A stretch of 35,835 nucleotides of DNA from Amycolatopsis circi (GTDB taxonomy: Bacteria; Actinomycetota; Actinomycetes; Mycobacteriales; Pseudonocardiaceae): contig NZ_PQIA01000099.1 in assembly GCF_003385235.1 (NCBI RefSeq), positions 1 through 35,835 of the forward strand, read 5' to 3'. The notes under the pieces are model-generated. The model did no database searches. It was not told the origin of the DNA and saw only the letters and a program-made list of their open reading frames with translations. Of this stretch, positions 14,994 to 22,515 are shown piece by piece. Made by a program: the position numbers and the translations under genes. Position 1 is the stretch's first letter. Each line of letters starts with the position of its first letter.

Positions 14994-17024
14994 ATGATCA
15001 CGCGCGCACTTCCCTCGCTGCCGTACGAGATCATCGAGGACGAGGACGTCCGGATCCCGGTTTCGGACGGCACCCGGCTCGCGGCGCGGATCTGGCGGCC
15101 CGCCGGATCGGAATCGCTGCCTGTGCCGGGGATCGTCGAGTACATCCCGTACCGCAAGCGAGACCTGACCTCCGTCCGCGACTCGATCCACCATCCCTAT
15201 CTGGCCGGGCACGGCTACGCGTGCGTGCGCGTCGACCTGCGCGGCTCCGGGGAGTCGGAAGGCGTGCTCGCGGACGAATACCTGGAACAGGAGCAGCAGG
15301 ACGCCGAGGACGTGCTGGCCTGGCTGGCCGACCGGCCGTGGTGCGACGGGCACACCGGCATGATGGGCCTCTCGTGGGGCGGGTTCGCCGCGCTGCAGGT
15401 CGCGGCGCGGAAACCGCCGAGCCTGGGCGCGATCGTCATCTCCTCGTTCACCGACGACCGGTTCGCCGACGACATGCACTACATGGGCGGCTGCCTGTTG
15501 TCGGACAACATCGCCGAGTCCGGCACGATGTTCGGCGAGGCGACGATGCCGCCCGACCCGGCGCTGGTGGGGGACCGCTGGCGCGACATGTGGCGCGAAC
15601 GGCTGGAAAACTGCAGCCTGTGGGCCGAGCAGTGGCTGCGGCATCAGCGTCGCGACAGCTATTGGCGGCACGCCTCGGTTTCCGAGGACTACTCCGGGGT
15701 GCAGTGCCCGGTGCTCGCGTCCAGCGGCTGGGCCGACGGGTACTCCAACGCGGTCACCCGGCTGCTGGCGCATCTCGACGTGCCGTGCCGGGGGCTGATC
15801 GGGCCGTGGTCGCACAAGTACCCGCACCTCGGCGAGCCCGGCCCGGCGATCGGCTACCTGCAGGAGGTCGTGCGCTGGTGGGACCACTGGCTCAAGGACG
15901 TCGACAACGGCGTGATGGACGGTCCGGTGCTGCGCACGTGGATGCAGGAGAGCGTCCCGCCGTCGACGTCCTATGAGGACCGTCCCGGACGCTGGGTCGG
16001 CGAGGCGGAATGGCCTTCGCCGCATGTTCGGCCGACGGAGTACGCCTTGGCGCGGCACCGGCTCGCCCAGCCCGGCGAGTCAGTGGCCGAGGAGCAGTTG
16101 AGCGTCGCGTCGCCGTTGTCGGTCGGGCAGTTCGCCGGGAAATGGGCGTCTTACAGCGCGCCGCCGGACCTGCCGTACGACCAGCGCGAAGAGGACGGCG
16201 GGTCGCTGGTGTTCGACACGGACGTGCTCACGGAGCGTTGCGAAATCCTTGGCGCACCAAGGGTCAGGCTGCGGGTTTCGGCGGACCGGCCGGTGGCGAT
16301 GGTGGCCGCGCGGCTGTCGGACATCGCCCCGGACGGCCGGGCGACGCGGGTCACGTACGGTCTGCTGAACCTCACTCACCGCGACGGCCACGAGGAACCG
16401 AAACCGCTTGCCCCGGGCGAAGAGTGCACTGTGGACTTCGAGCTGAACGGGGTGGCGCAAGCGTTTCCGGCCGGCCACCGGATCCGGCTGGCACTGTCCA
16501 CTTCGTACTGGCCGCTCGCGTGGCCGCCGCCGGAGCCGGTCACCCTGAACGTGCGGACCGGCGCCAGCGCGCTGACCCTGCCGGTGCGGCCGACCGGCGA
16601 ACCGGACGAGGTCGCTCCGGACGAATTCGGCGAGCCGGAAGGGACGCCGCCGGTGCCGACCACGCAGGTCAGCCAGCCGGAGCAGGAGTGGACGGTGTCG
16701 CGGGACCTCGTCGAGTACCGCTCGGCGCTGGACGTGGTGAAGAACTCCGGCACGATCCGGTACGACGACATCGGCCTGGAGATCACGCGGGACGTGCACG
16801 AGCGCTACACCTGGGTGGCGGACGACTTCTGTTCCCCGGTCGCGGAGACGTCGTGGACGGTGACGTTCGAGCGGGACAACTGGCTGGTCCGGACGGAGAC
16901 TTACACGCGGGTCAGCTGTACGCCGGAGGAGTTTGTGATCGACGCGCAGCTGGACGGATATGAGGGGGACCGGCGGCTGGTGTCGCGGAATTGGCATCGG
17001 AGGGTGCCGCGCGACCTCCTGTGA
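14994..17024 (+). CDS. CocE/NonD-family (peptidase S15-like) hydrolase
   Basis: A 676-aa serine hydrolase. The nucleophile is S127 in GLSWGGF. A second half from about residue 390 resembles the jelly-roll PepX C-terminal domain (RVSADRPVAMVAARLSD, GHRIRLALSTSYWP). Relatives include X-Pro dipeptidyl peptidases, cocaine esterase and antibiotic acylases; the substrate here is unknown. No signal peptide is visible, so it is probably cytoplasmic. ATG 14994 is preferred over upstream in-frame ATGs because the -10 element ends at 14984. It converges with the molybdopterin gene, with stops seven bases apart. Confidence 0.85.
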   Translation: MITRALPSLPYEIIEDEDVRIPVSDGTRLAARIWRPAGSESLPVPGIVEYIPYRKRDLTSVRDSIHHPYLAGHGYACVRVDLRGSGESEGVLADEYLEQEQQDAEDVLAWLADRPWCDGHTGMMGLSWGGFAALQVAARKPPSLGAIVISSFTDDRFADDMHYMGGCLLSDNIAESGTMFGEATMPPDPALVGDRWRDMWRERLENCSLWAEQWLRHQRRDSYWRHASVSEDYSGVQCPVLASSGWADGYSNAVTRLLAHLDVPCRGLIGPWSHKYPHLGEPGPAIGYLQEVVRWWDHWLKDVDNGVMDGPVLRTWMQESVPPSTSYEDRPGRWVGEAEWPSPHVRPTEYALARHRLAQPGESVAEEQLSVASPLSVGQFAGKWASYSAPPDLPYDQREEDGGSLVFDTDVLTERCEILGAPRVRLRVSADRPVAMVAARLSDIAPDGRATRVTYGLLNLTHRDGHEEPKPLAPGEECTVDFELNGVAQAFPAGHRIRLALSTSYWPLAWPPPEPVTLNVRTGASALTLPVRPTGEPDEVAPDEFGEPEGTPPVPTTQVSQPEQEWTVSRDLVEYRSALDVVKNSGTIRYDDIGLEITRDVHERYTWVADDFCSPVAETSWTVTFERDNWLVRTETYTRVSCTPEEFVIDAQLDGYEGDRRLVSRNWHRRVPRDLL

Positions 17025-17031
17025 CGCGGTT

Positions 17032-19416
17032 TTATTCGACGAGCTGTTCGGAGACCGCCCGGTTCCCGATAGCGACGGGTTCCCGGGCGGCTCCGTCGGC
17101 GACCTTCCGCAGCGTCGCGGCGGCCGTCTTGAACAACGGCTGCTTCGACACCGGGTCCCAGTCCGTGATGGTCAGCTCGTTGGCCGCACGGACGCCGTCC
17201 GCGCCCGTCGGGTCGGCGGTGTCCCAGTAGCCGTAATGGAACGGCAGGAACAGCACCCCGTCGCGGATGTCGCACGGGCGCGCCTTGGCCTGGACGCGTC
17301 CGCGCGGGGTGCGGATTTCGATCAGGTCGCCCTCGGTGATCCCGGCGCGTTCGGCGTCCCGGCAGGACAGTTCGGCCCAGACCGCCGGTGCGGCGGTTTC
17401 CAGCTGCGGCGCGCGGCCGGTCTTCGTCCGCGTGTGGAAGTGGTACAGGGTCCGTCCGGTGATCAGCGCGAACGGGTAGCCGGCGCTGGGCGGTTCGGTC
17501 GGCACCAGGTACTCCGCGGGCTTGAGCATCGCTTTGCCGTGCGGGTTGTACTCGCGGTATTCCTCCGGCTTGACCGGCTCGCCGGTGTGCAGGTCTTTGC
17601 CGTACTCCTCGCAGTAGTCCGGATCGGCGAAGAACTTCCCGTCGGCGTAAAGCCGTTCGGTACCGTCCGGGTGGGCTTCGTTGCAAGGCCACTGGATTCC
17701 GCTGACGACTCGGAGCTTCTCGTAGGACAGTCCACTGTAGTCACAAGGACGTCCGGCGGATGCCTTCTGCCAAGCGGCGTAAGCGGATTCGGCATCGTGC
17801 CACGGAGGGAAGGCTGCACCGTCTTGGTCGTGTAGATCCATCCGGCGGGCGTAGTCGAGGAAGATGTCGAGGTCTGGCCGCGCTTGCCCAGGCGGGTCGA
17901 CGGCCTTCTCGGACAGATGCACGGTGCGGTCGGCGTTCGTGAACGTCCCGGTTTTCTCGCCCCACATCGCGGCGGGCAGCACCACGTCGGCGAATTCCGT
18001 GGTTTCGGTGCGGAACGCGTCCTGCACGACCAGGAAAAGGCTGTCTTGGCCGAGGATCCGTCGGACCCGCGCGAGTTCGGGCAGCGACACGGCGGGGTTG
18101 GTCGCGGAGATCCACCAGAATCGCAGGTCGCCGCTCTCGGCGAGGCTGAGCATCTTCATCAGGTGGGTCGGCGGGCCGTCGTGCGGGATCTGTTCCCTCG
18201 GCACGTTCCACAGCCGCGCCAGCTGCTCGACGTGCGCGTCGTTGTTCCAGTTCCGGAACCCGGTGAGATCGCCGTCCGCCCCGCATTCGCGCGTGTTCTC
18301 GGCGGTCGGCTGGCCGTTCATCTGCAGCACGCCGCAACCCGGCTTGCCCAGCATTCCGCGCAGCAGCACGAGGTTGTTCACTTGGACCGCAGCGGCCGTT
18401 GCCTGGTGCGATTGGTAGAACCCTTGCAGGACCGTGCACAGCAGCCGCTCGGCAGTGCCGACCAGCCTTGCCGCGGCGCGGATTTCGTCGGCCGGGACGC
18501 CGCAGATCGACGCCGCGCGCTCGGGCGGGTAGTCGCGGACGACCTTGACGAGATCGTCGTACCCGACGGTGTGCTGGTCGATCCACGCGTCGTCGCACCA
18601 GCCGTGGAGGATGACGTCGTGCAGGATTCCGTTCATCAGCGCGACATTCGTGCCGGGCAGCGGAGCCAGATGCAGTTCGGCGGCATCCGCGACCGGGGTC
18701 TTCCGCGGATCGACGCAGAGCAGGCGCGGCGGTCGCGGACCGGCGAGCCGGTCAAGGATGCGGGACCACAACACCGGTTGCGTCGCCGCGACGTTGTGTC
18801 CGAAAAGTGCGATGACGTCGGCGTGGTCGATATCCGTATAGGACGAAGGTTGACCGTCGCAGCCGAAGCTTTCCTTCAGCGATTCGCCCGCGGTCGCGGT
18901 GCACAGCCGGGTGTTGCCGTCGAGATGATTGGTACCGAGCCCGCCGCGGGCGATCGCGGCCAGCGTGTAGTACTCCTCGGCGAAAAGCTGCCCGCTGGTG
19001 TAGAAACCGAGCGAACTGGGGCCTTCGGTGTCGAGCAACGTGCGGCTGTGCTGGACGATCCGGTCCATCGCTTCGTCCCAAGTGGACTCGCGGAGCACGC
19101 CGTCGTCGCGCACGAGCGGCACCCGTAGCCGGTCCGGCGCGTTGTTGGCCTGCCAGCCGAAGAGATCCTTGGGGTCGAGCCGTCCGTGGTTGACGCGATC
19201 GTCGGCCCGGCCGCGCACACCGGCGATCCGGCCGTCCTTCACCGCGATGTCCAGGCCGTCGCCGTTCGAGTGCAGGACCGCAGCGGTACGGACCCAGCGG
19301 TCGACGTCGCCCACCGCCAAACCGTCGGCGAGATGGCAGTCCACCCGCACCGGCCAGTCCTCGCCCGGACCGTACGGCGTGCGCGTGCCCCATGGTTCGG
19401 CGATTCCGTCCCGCAC
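17032..19416 (-). CDS. Molybdopterin oxidoreductase lacking the N-terminal [4Fe-4S] cysteines
   Basis: A 794-aa protein of the bis-MGD (formate dehydrogenase/assimilatory nitrate reductase) superfamily. Clear family blocks include NTRLC with the probable Mo-ligand C172, SFGCDGQPSSYTDID, ALFGHN, CVDPRKTPVA, MNGQPTAENTRECG, GEKTGTFTNADR and the C-terminal molydopterin-binding ITGRTLYHFHTRTKTGR. Where the CxxCxxxC...C cluster motif should be, residues 45-53 read AAVLHSNGD and the later GRLCPKG is GRLDPKD, so no iron-sulfur cluster is expected there. Electrons must pass by another route. GTG 19416 is chosen: GAGGGAGA lies upstream and the promoter is at 19448-19472. The open frame continues upstream but would overlap that promoter. 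Confidence 0.82.
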   Translation of the reverse strand: MRDGIAEPWGTRTPYGPGEDWPVRVDCHLADGLAVGDVDRWVRTAAVLHSNGDGLDIAVKDGRIAGVRGRADDRVNHGRLDPKDLFGWQANNAPDRLRVPLVRDDGVLRESTWDEAMDRIVQHSRTLLDTEGPSSLGFYTSGQLFAEEYYTLAAIARGGLGTNHLDGNTRLCTATAGESLKESFGCDGQPSSYTDIDHADVIALFGHNVAATQPVLWSRILDRLAGPRPPRLLCVDPRKTPVADAAELHLAPLPGTNVALMNGILHDVILHGWCDDAWIDQHTVGYDDLVKVVRDYPPERAASICGVPADEIRAAARLVGTAERLLCTVLQGFYQSHQATAAAVQVNNLVLLRGMLGKPGCGVLQMNGQPTAENTRECGADGDLTGFRNWNNDAHVEQLARLWNVPREQIPHDGPPTHLMKMLSLAESGDLRFWWISATNPAVSLPELARVRRILGQDSLFLVVQDAFRTETTEFADVVLPAAMWGEKTGTFTNADRTVHLSEKAVDPPGQARPDLDIFLDYARRMDLHDQDGAAFPPWHDAESAYAAWQKASAGRPCDYSGLSYEKLRVVSGIQWPCNEAHPDGTERLYADGKFFADPDYCEEYGKDLHTGEPVKPEEYREYNPHGKAMLKPAEYLVPTEPPSAGYPFALITGRTLYHFHTRTKTGRAPQLETAAPAVWAELSCRDAERAGITEGDLIEIRTPRGRVQAKARPCDIRDGVLFLPFHYGYWDTADPTGADGVRAANELTITDWDPVSKQPLFKTAAATLRKVADGAAREPVAIGNRAVSEQLVE

Positions 19417-19447
19417 CCTGTCTCCCTCTTCCAGCCGACCCGCGCGG

Positions 19448-19472
19448 GTACCCCGGCAGGCGGTGGCCAAAC
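19448..19472 (-). promoter_or_regulatory. Sigma-B-type promoter for the molybdopterin oxidoreductase
   Basis: On the minus strand GTTT (19472-19469), 15 nt, GGGTAC (19453-19448). Leader length to the GTG start is 31 nt. It forms a divergent pair with 19478-19502, with only five bases between the two -35 elements. Confidence 0.7.
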
Positions 19473-19477
19473 TCCGG

Positions 19478-19502
19478 GTTTCGCCCGCGACCTCTCGGGT
19501 AC
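19478..19502 (+). promoter_or_regulatory. Sigma-B-type promoter for the hydrolase-like/alcohol dehydrogenase operon
   Basis: GTTT (19478-19481), 15 nt, GGGTAC (19497-19502). It is followed by GAAGGAGG at 19523-19530 and ATG 19540. Confidence 0.7.
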
Positions 19503-19539
19503 GCCGCCGGGAGGAGGCGCGCGAAGGAGGTCCTGCCAG

Positions 19540-19992
19540 ATGACTGAGCACCGGACGCTCGTAGTCCTGGACGAAGGTGCGCAGGGCGAGGTCCCGCCGG
19601 GCTGGCGGCAGGCGGCCCCGGAGCACCGGATCGTGCACTGCCCGCCGGACCGGGCTCCCGCGCTGCTCGAACAGGCCGCCGGCCCCCGTCCGCTGGCCGA
19701 CGTGGTGGCAGGCGGCCAATGGGTTCCGGTCGCGTTGCGACTCGCGGAGCGATACCCGGACGCGGTGCGGTCGGTGCTGCTCGTCGGACCCGATCCGGAG
19801 GGCAACGGCCGTGCGTCGCGCGAGTGGTTCGCCGCGCACGGCACGCGCGTCGCTTCGGTGCGCGAGGCCGGGGTCGAGGTCGAGCTGCTGCCGCCCGGCC
19901 CGGCCGGTGCGCCGCTGACCGAACCCCGGGTCGCGGCGGCGCTGGCGGCGACGCTCGACCGGCTCCCCGCGGTGCGCCGCCCGGACTGGTGA
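19540..19992 (+). CDS. Short alpha/beta-hydrolase-like protein without a nucleophile serine
   Basis: A 150-aa protein. VVAGGQWVPVALRLAERYPDAVRSVLLVGP has the look of the strand-elbow-helix of alpha/beta hydrolases (usually GxSxGG followed by ALRLAxxYP), but glutamine stands where the catalytic serine should be and the protein is about half the usual length. It is therefore probably non-catalytic, perhaps a regulatory or structural partner of the dehydrogenase that follows 16 nt later. GAAGGAGG at 19523-19530 supports ATG 19540. No cap domain or clear catalytic histidine is seen. The call is moderate. Confidence 0.55.
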   Translation: MTEHRTLVVLDEGAQGEVPPGWRQAAPEHRIVHCPPDRAPALLEQAAGPRPLADVVAGGQWVPVALRLAERYPDAVRSVLLVGPDPEGNGRASREWFAAHGTRVASVREAGVEVELLPPGPAGAPLTEPRVAAALAATLDRLPAVRRPDW

Positions 19993-20008
19993 CCTGAGGA
20001 GGCAACGG

Positions 20009-21211
20009 ATGAAGGCTGTGGTGTGGCACGGAACCGGAGACATCCGGCTCGACCAGGTGCCCGACCCGAAGATTCTCGAACCCAGCGACGCGATCGTCCG
20101 CATCACGCGCAGCGCGATCTGCGGCACCGACCTGCACTTGGTGCGCGGAACCATGCCCGGCATGGTCGAGGGGACCGTGCTCGGGCACGAGGCGGTGGGC
20201 GTCGTCGAAGAGGTCGGGCCCGCGGTGCGGGGATTCTCGCCCGGCGACCGCGTGGTGATCCCCTCGACCGTCTCGTGCGGCACGTGCTCCTACTGCCGCG
20301 CCGGTTACCACGCGCAGTGCGACCGTGCGAACCCGAACGGCCCGTCCGCGGGGACCTGCTTCTTCGGCGGGCCGGAAGCGACCGGTCCGGTCGACGGGCT
20401 GCAGGCCGAGTACGCGCGGGTCCCGTTCGCGATGACGTCGCTGGTCCGCATCCCGGACGCGGTGAGCGACGACCGCGCGATCCTGCTGTCCGATATCTTC
20501 CCGACCGCGTGGTTCGGCGCGCGGCTGGCCGAGGTCGGCCGCGGGGACAGCGTGCTGGTGCTCGGTGCCGGGGCGGTCGGCCAGTTCGCGATCGCTTCGG
20601 CGAAACGGCAGGGCGCCGGCCGGGTGTTCGCGGTCGACGGCATCGCGTCGCGGCTGGACAAGGCGCGCGAGCAGAACGCCGAGACGATCGACTTCAACGA
20701 GGACGACCCGGTCGCGCTCGTCCGCGAACTCACCGGCGGGATCGGCGTGGACCGCGTGATCGACGCGGTCGGCGTGGACGCGGAACGGCCGAAAACCGGC
20801 CCCGCGGCACCGGCGGACAGCGACAAGTTCGAGCAGGAACGCGCCGCGGTCGCGCCGGACGCGGCGCCGGACGGCGACCTGTGGGTCCCCGGCGACGCGC
20901 CGAGCCAGGCCGCGCGCTGGGCGGTGGACGCGGTCGCGAAGGCGGGCAGCATCGGCGTGATCGGGGTCTACCCGCCGGGGTTCGAGGGCTTCCCGTTCGG
21001 GACCGCGATGAACAAGAACCTCACCATCCACATGGGCAACTGCAACCACCGCCGCTACCTGCCGGAGTTGCTGGACTTGGTGCGCACGGACGTCGTCGAC
21101 CCGACCGCGTTCATCACGCGCCGCGAGGAGCCGACGGCGGCGATCGAGGCGTACGAGTCGTTCGACCGGCGCGAGGACGGCTGGCTCAAGACTGTGCTGG
21201 AGGCGGCATGA
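20009..21211 (+). CDS. Zinc-dependent alcohol dehydrogenase (formaldehyde-dehydrogenase-like MDR)
   Basis: A 400-aa medium-chain dehydrogenase. Catalytic zinc residues are C38 (ICGTDLH), H60 and E61 (LGHEAVG); the structural zinc site is C90, C93, C96 and C104. The NAD(P) Rossmann motif GAGAVG lies near residue 186. An extra acidic loop (about 262-300, RPKTGPAAPADSDKFEQ) is typical of the glutathione-independent formaldehyde dehydrogenase-like subgroup. The actual alcohol or aldehyde is unknown. GAGGAGG precedes the ATG, and the stop overlaps the next small gene (ATGA). It is transcribed from the sigma-B-type promoter at 19478. Confidence 0.87.
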   Translation: MKAVVWHGTGDIRLDQVPDPKILEPSDAIVRITRSAICGTDLHLVRGTMPGMVEGTVLGHEAVGVVEEVGPAVRGFSPGDRVVIPSTVSCGTCSYCRAGYHAQCDRANPNGPSAGTCFFGGPEATGPVDGLQAEYARVPFAMTSLVRIPDAVSDDRAILLSDIFPTAWFGARLAEVGRGDSVLVLGAGAVGQFAIASAKRQGAGRVFAVDGIASRLDKAREQNAETIDFNEDDPVALVRELTGGIGVDRVIDAVGVDAERPKTGPAAPADSDKFEQERAAVAPDAAPDGDLWVPGDAPSQAARWAVDAVAKAGSIGVIGVYPPGFEGFPFGTAMNKNLTIHMGNCNHRRYLPELLDLVRTDVVDPTAFITRREEPTAAIEAYESFDRREDGWLKTVLEAA

Positions 21212-21384
21212 CGGACGAGCGGCACCCCGAACAGCAAGCGGCGAACCAGCGCCGGACGCAGATCGACAACGACGAGGAACGCCCGCCCCGGCGGCCGGAA
21301 CCGGAGAGCCCGCTGGAGGACGAGGAAGGCCGGTCGAAGCGCGGGCACCCGCAGCTGGGCGACAACTTCCGCGGCGAAAGCTGA
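21208..21384 (+). CDS. 58-aa highly charged hydrophilic protein
   Basis: Fifty-eight residues, rich in Glu, Arg, Asp, Gln and Pro with almost no hydrophobic residues (TDERHPEQQAANQRRTQID at the start, GDNFRGES at the end). The composition is that of an intrinsically disordered or hydrophilin-like stress peptide. It is translationally coupled to the dehydrogenase through ATGA. No named family is recognised. Its 3' end is duplicated at 21497-21527. Confidence 0.6.
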   Translation: MTDERHPEQQAANQRRTQIDNDEERPPRRPEPESPLEDEEGRSKRGHPQLGDNFRGES

Positions 21385-21405
21385 CCGGGCGGCGCCCGTC
21401 CCGTG

Positions 21406-21460
21406 GTCCGTGAGGGGAGCCCTGAGGGACTCAGAGTCCGTCAGGGTTCCCCTCACGGAC
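21406..21460. terminator. 55-nt palindrome (GTCCGTGAGGGG family)
   Basis: An almost perfect inverted repeat spanning 21406-21460, with one G-U pair and one mismatch. The outer arms are identical to those of 23740-23794 and 103-127. It follows the alcohol dehydrogenase operon and probably terminates it. Confidence 0.65.
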
Positions 21461-21496
21461 GGCGGGCCGGTTCAAGCGGGCGCGTCTTCGGCCGGG

Positions 21497-21527
21497 TGAC
21501 GATTTCCGCGGGCGAGAGCTGACCGGG
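21497..21527 (+). repeat. Duplicate of the 58-aa gene's 3' end
   Basis: TGACGATTTCCGCGG onward to GAGAGCTGACCGGG closely matches the gene end at 21360-21389 (CGACAACTTCCGCGG to GAAAGCTGACCGGG), including the TGA stop and five following bases. The 55-nt palindrome lies between the two copies. Confidence 0.6.
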
Positions 21528-21553
21528 ATACCCCCGGCAAGGCCTGGTTTAAC
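21528..21553 (-). promoter_or_regulatory. Possible antisense sigma-B-type promoter
   Basis: On the minus strand GTTA (21553-21550), 16 nt, GGGTAT (21533-21528). No minus-strand gene follows; a transcript would run through the palindrome and antisense to the 58-aa and dehydrogenase genes. It may be a chance match. Confidence 0.3.
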
Positions 21554-21572
21554 GTCGAATCCGCGCGGTTAA
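21547..21572 (+). promoter_or_regulatory. Probable sigma-B-type promoter before the first glycosyltransferase
   Basis: GTTT (21547-21550), 16 nt, GGTTAA (21567-21572). The -10 deviates from GGGTAA by one base. The ATG at 21583 follows after ten bases, the same near-leaderless spacing as at 14994 and 26473. Confidence 0.5.
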
Positions 21573-21582
21573 GCCAAGGCCC

Positions 21583-22515
21583 ATGAGGATCTTGCTCTGG
21601 CACGTGCACGGCTCGTGGACCGACGCGTTCGTCCGAGGCGGGCACGAGTACTTCGTCCCGGCGAGCCCGGACGGAGCGCCCTGGGGGCTGGGCCGCGCGG
21701 GGCGGGACTGGCCCGCGGTGACCGAGGTCCCGGTGGACCGGCTCGCGGACGCCCGGCCCGACGTGGTCGTGCTGCAGCGGCCGGAGGAAGCCGCGTTCGT
21801 CCGGCCGCAGCTCGGCTCGCGGGTGCCCATGGTGTACGTCGAACACAACGCGCCCCGGCACGGCGCCGCGGTGTCGCGGCATCCGATGGCCGGGCAGGAC
21901 GAGGTGCCGATCGTGCACGTCACCTCGTACAACGCGCTCATGTGGGACAACGGGATCGCGCCGGTCGCGGTCATTCCGCACGGCATCCCGGACCCGGGCG
22001 AGCGCTACACCGGCGAGCTTCCCGCCGGCGCGGCGATGATCAACGAACCGCGCCGCCGCGCCCGCGTGACCGGTGCCGACCTGCTGCCCGCGTTCCGCGA
22101 AATCGCGCCGGTCAACGTGTTCGGCATGGGCACCGACGGCCTGCCCGGCGGACAAGGCGACGTGCGCCCGCCGCGGCTGCACGACGAACTCGCCCGGCAC
22201 CGCGTGTACCTGCACACCGCGCGCTGGACGTCGCTCGGCCTGTCGCTGCTGGAGGCGATGCACCTGGGCATGCCGATTGTCGCCGTCGCCTCCACTGAGG
22301 CGCCTTCGGCGGTGCCGCCGGACGCCGGGGTGGTGTCCGCCGACATCGAAGTGCTCGCGCGACGGTTCCGCGAGCTGGTGCACGAACCGGATTTTGCCGT
22401 ACTGGCTGGGAAAGCGGCCCGCGAACACGCGCTGGCGCACTTCGGTCTCGACGCGTTCCTGTCGCGCTGGGACCGCCTGCTCGCTGAAACCGTCCCCGTT
22501 GCGGAAGGAGTCTGA
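21583..22515 (+). CDS. GT4/GT1-type glycosyltransferase
   Basis: A 310-aa GT-B glycosyltransferase. The N-terminal Rossmann half starts MRILLWHVHGSW, with a G-G-H loop (RGGHEYF) shortly after, and the donor-binding C-terminal half has TSLGLSLLEAMHLGMPIV, where the usual first glutamate of E-x7-E is replaced and LLEAM keeps the second. It is about 80 residues shorter than typical GT4 enzymes. The sugar donor is unknown. It starts the glycan locus, and its stop overlaps the next start (TGATG). Confidence 0.78.
   Translation: MRILLWHVHGSWTDAFVRGGHEYFVPASPDGAPWGLGRAGRDWPAVTEVPVDRLADARPDVVVLQRPEEAAFVRPQLGSRVPMVYVEHNAPRHGAAVSRHPMAGQDEVPIVHVTSYNALMWDNGIAPVAVIPHGIPDPGERYTGELPAGAAMINEPRRRARVTGADLLPAFREIAPVNVFGMGTDGLPGGQGDVRPPRLHDELARHRVYLHTARWTSLGLSLLEAMHLGMPIVAVASTEAPSAVPPDAGVVSADIEVLARRFRELVHEPDFAVLAGKAAREHALAHFGLDAFLSRWDRLLAETVPVAEGV

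Noticed and set aside
19416..20283. N-terminal extension of the molybdopterin oxidoreductase up to 20283
   Set aside because: The upstream frame covers the divergent promoters and the opposite-strand hydrolase and dehydrogenase genes; it contains no Fe-S cysteine motif and a good GTG start exists at 19416.
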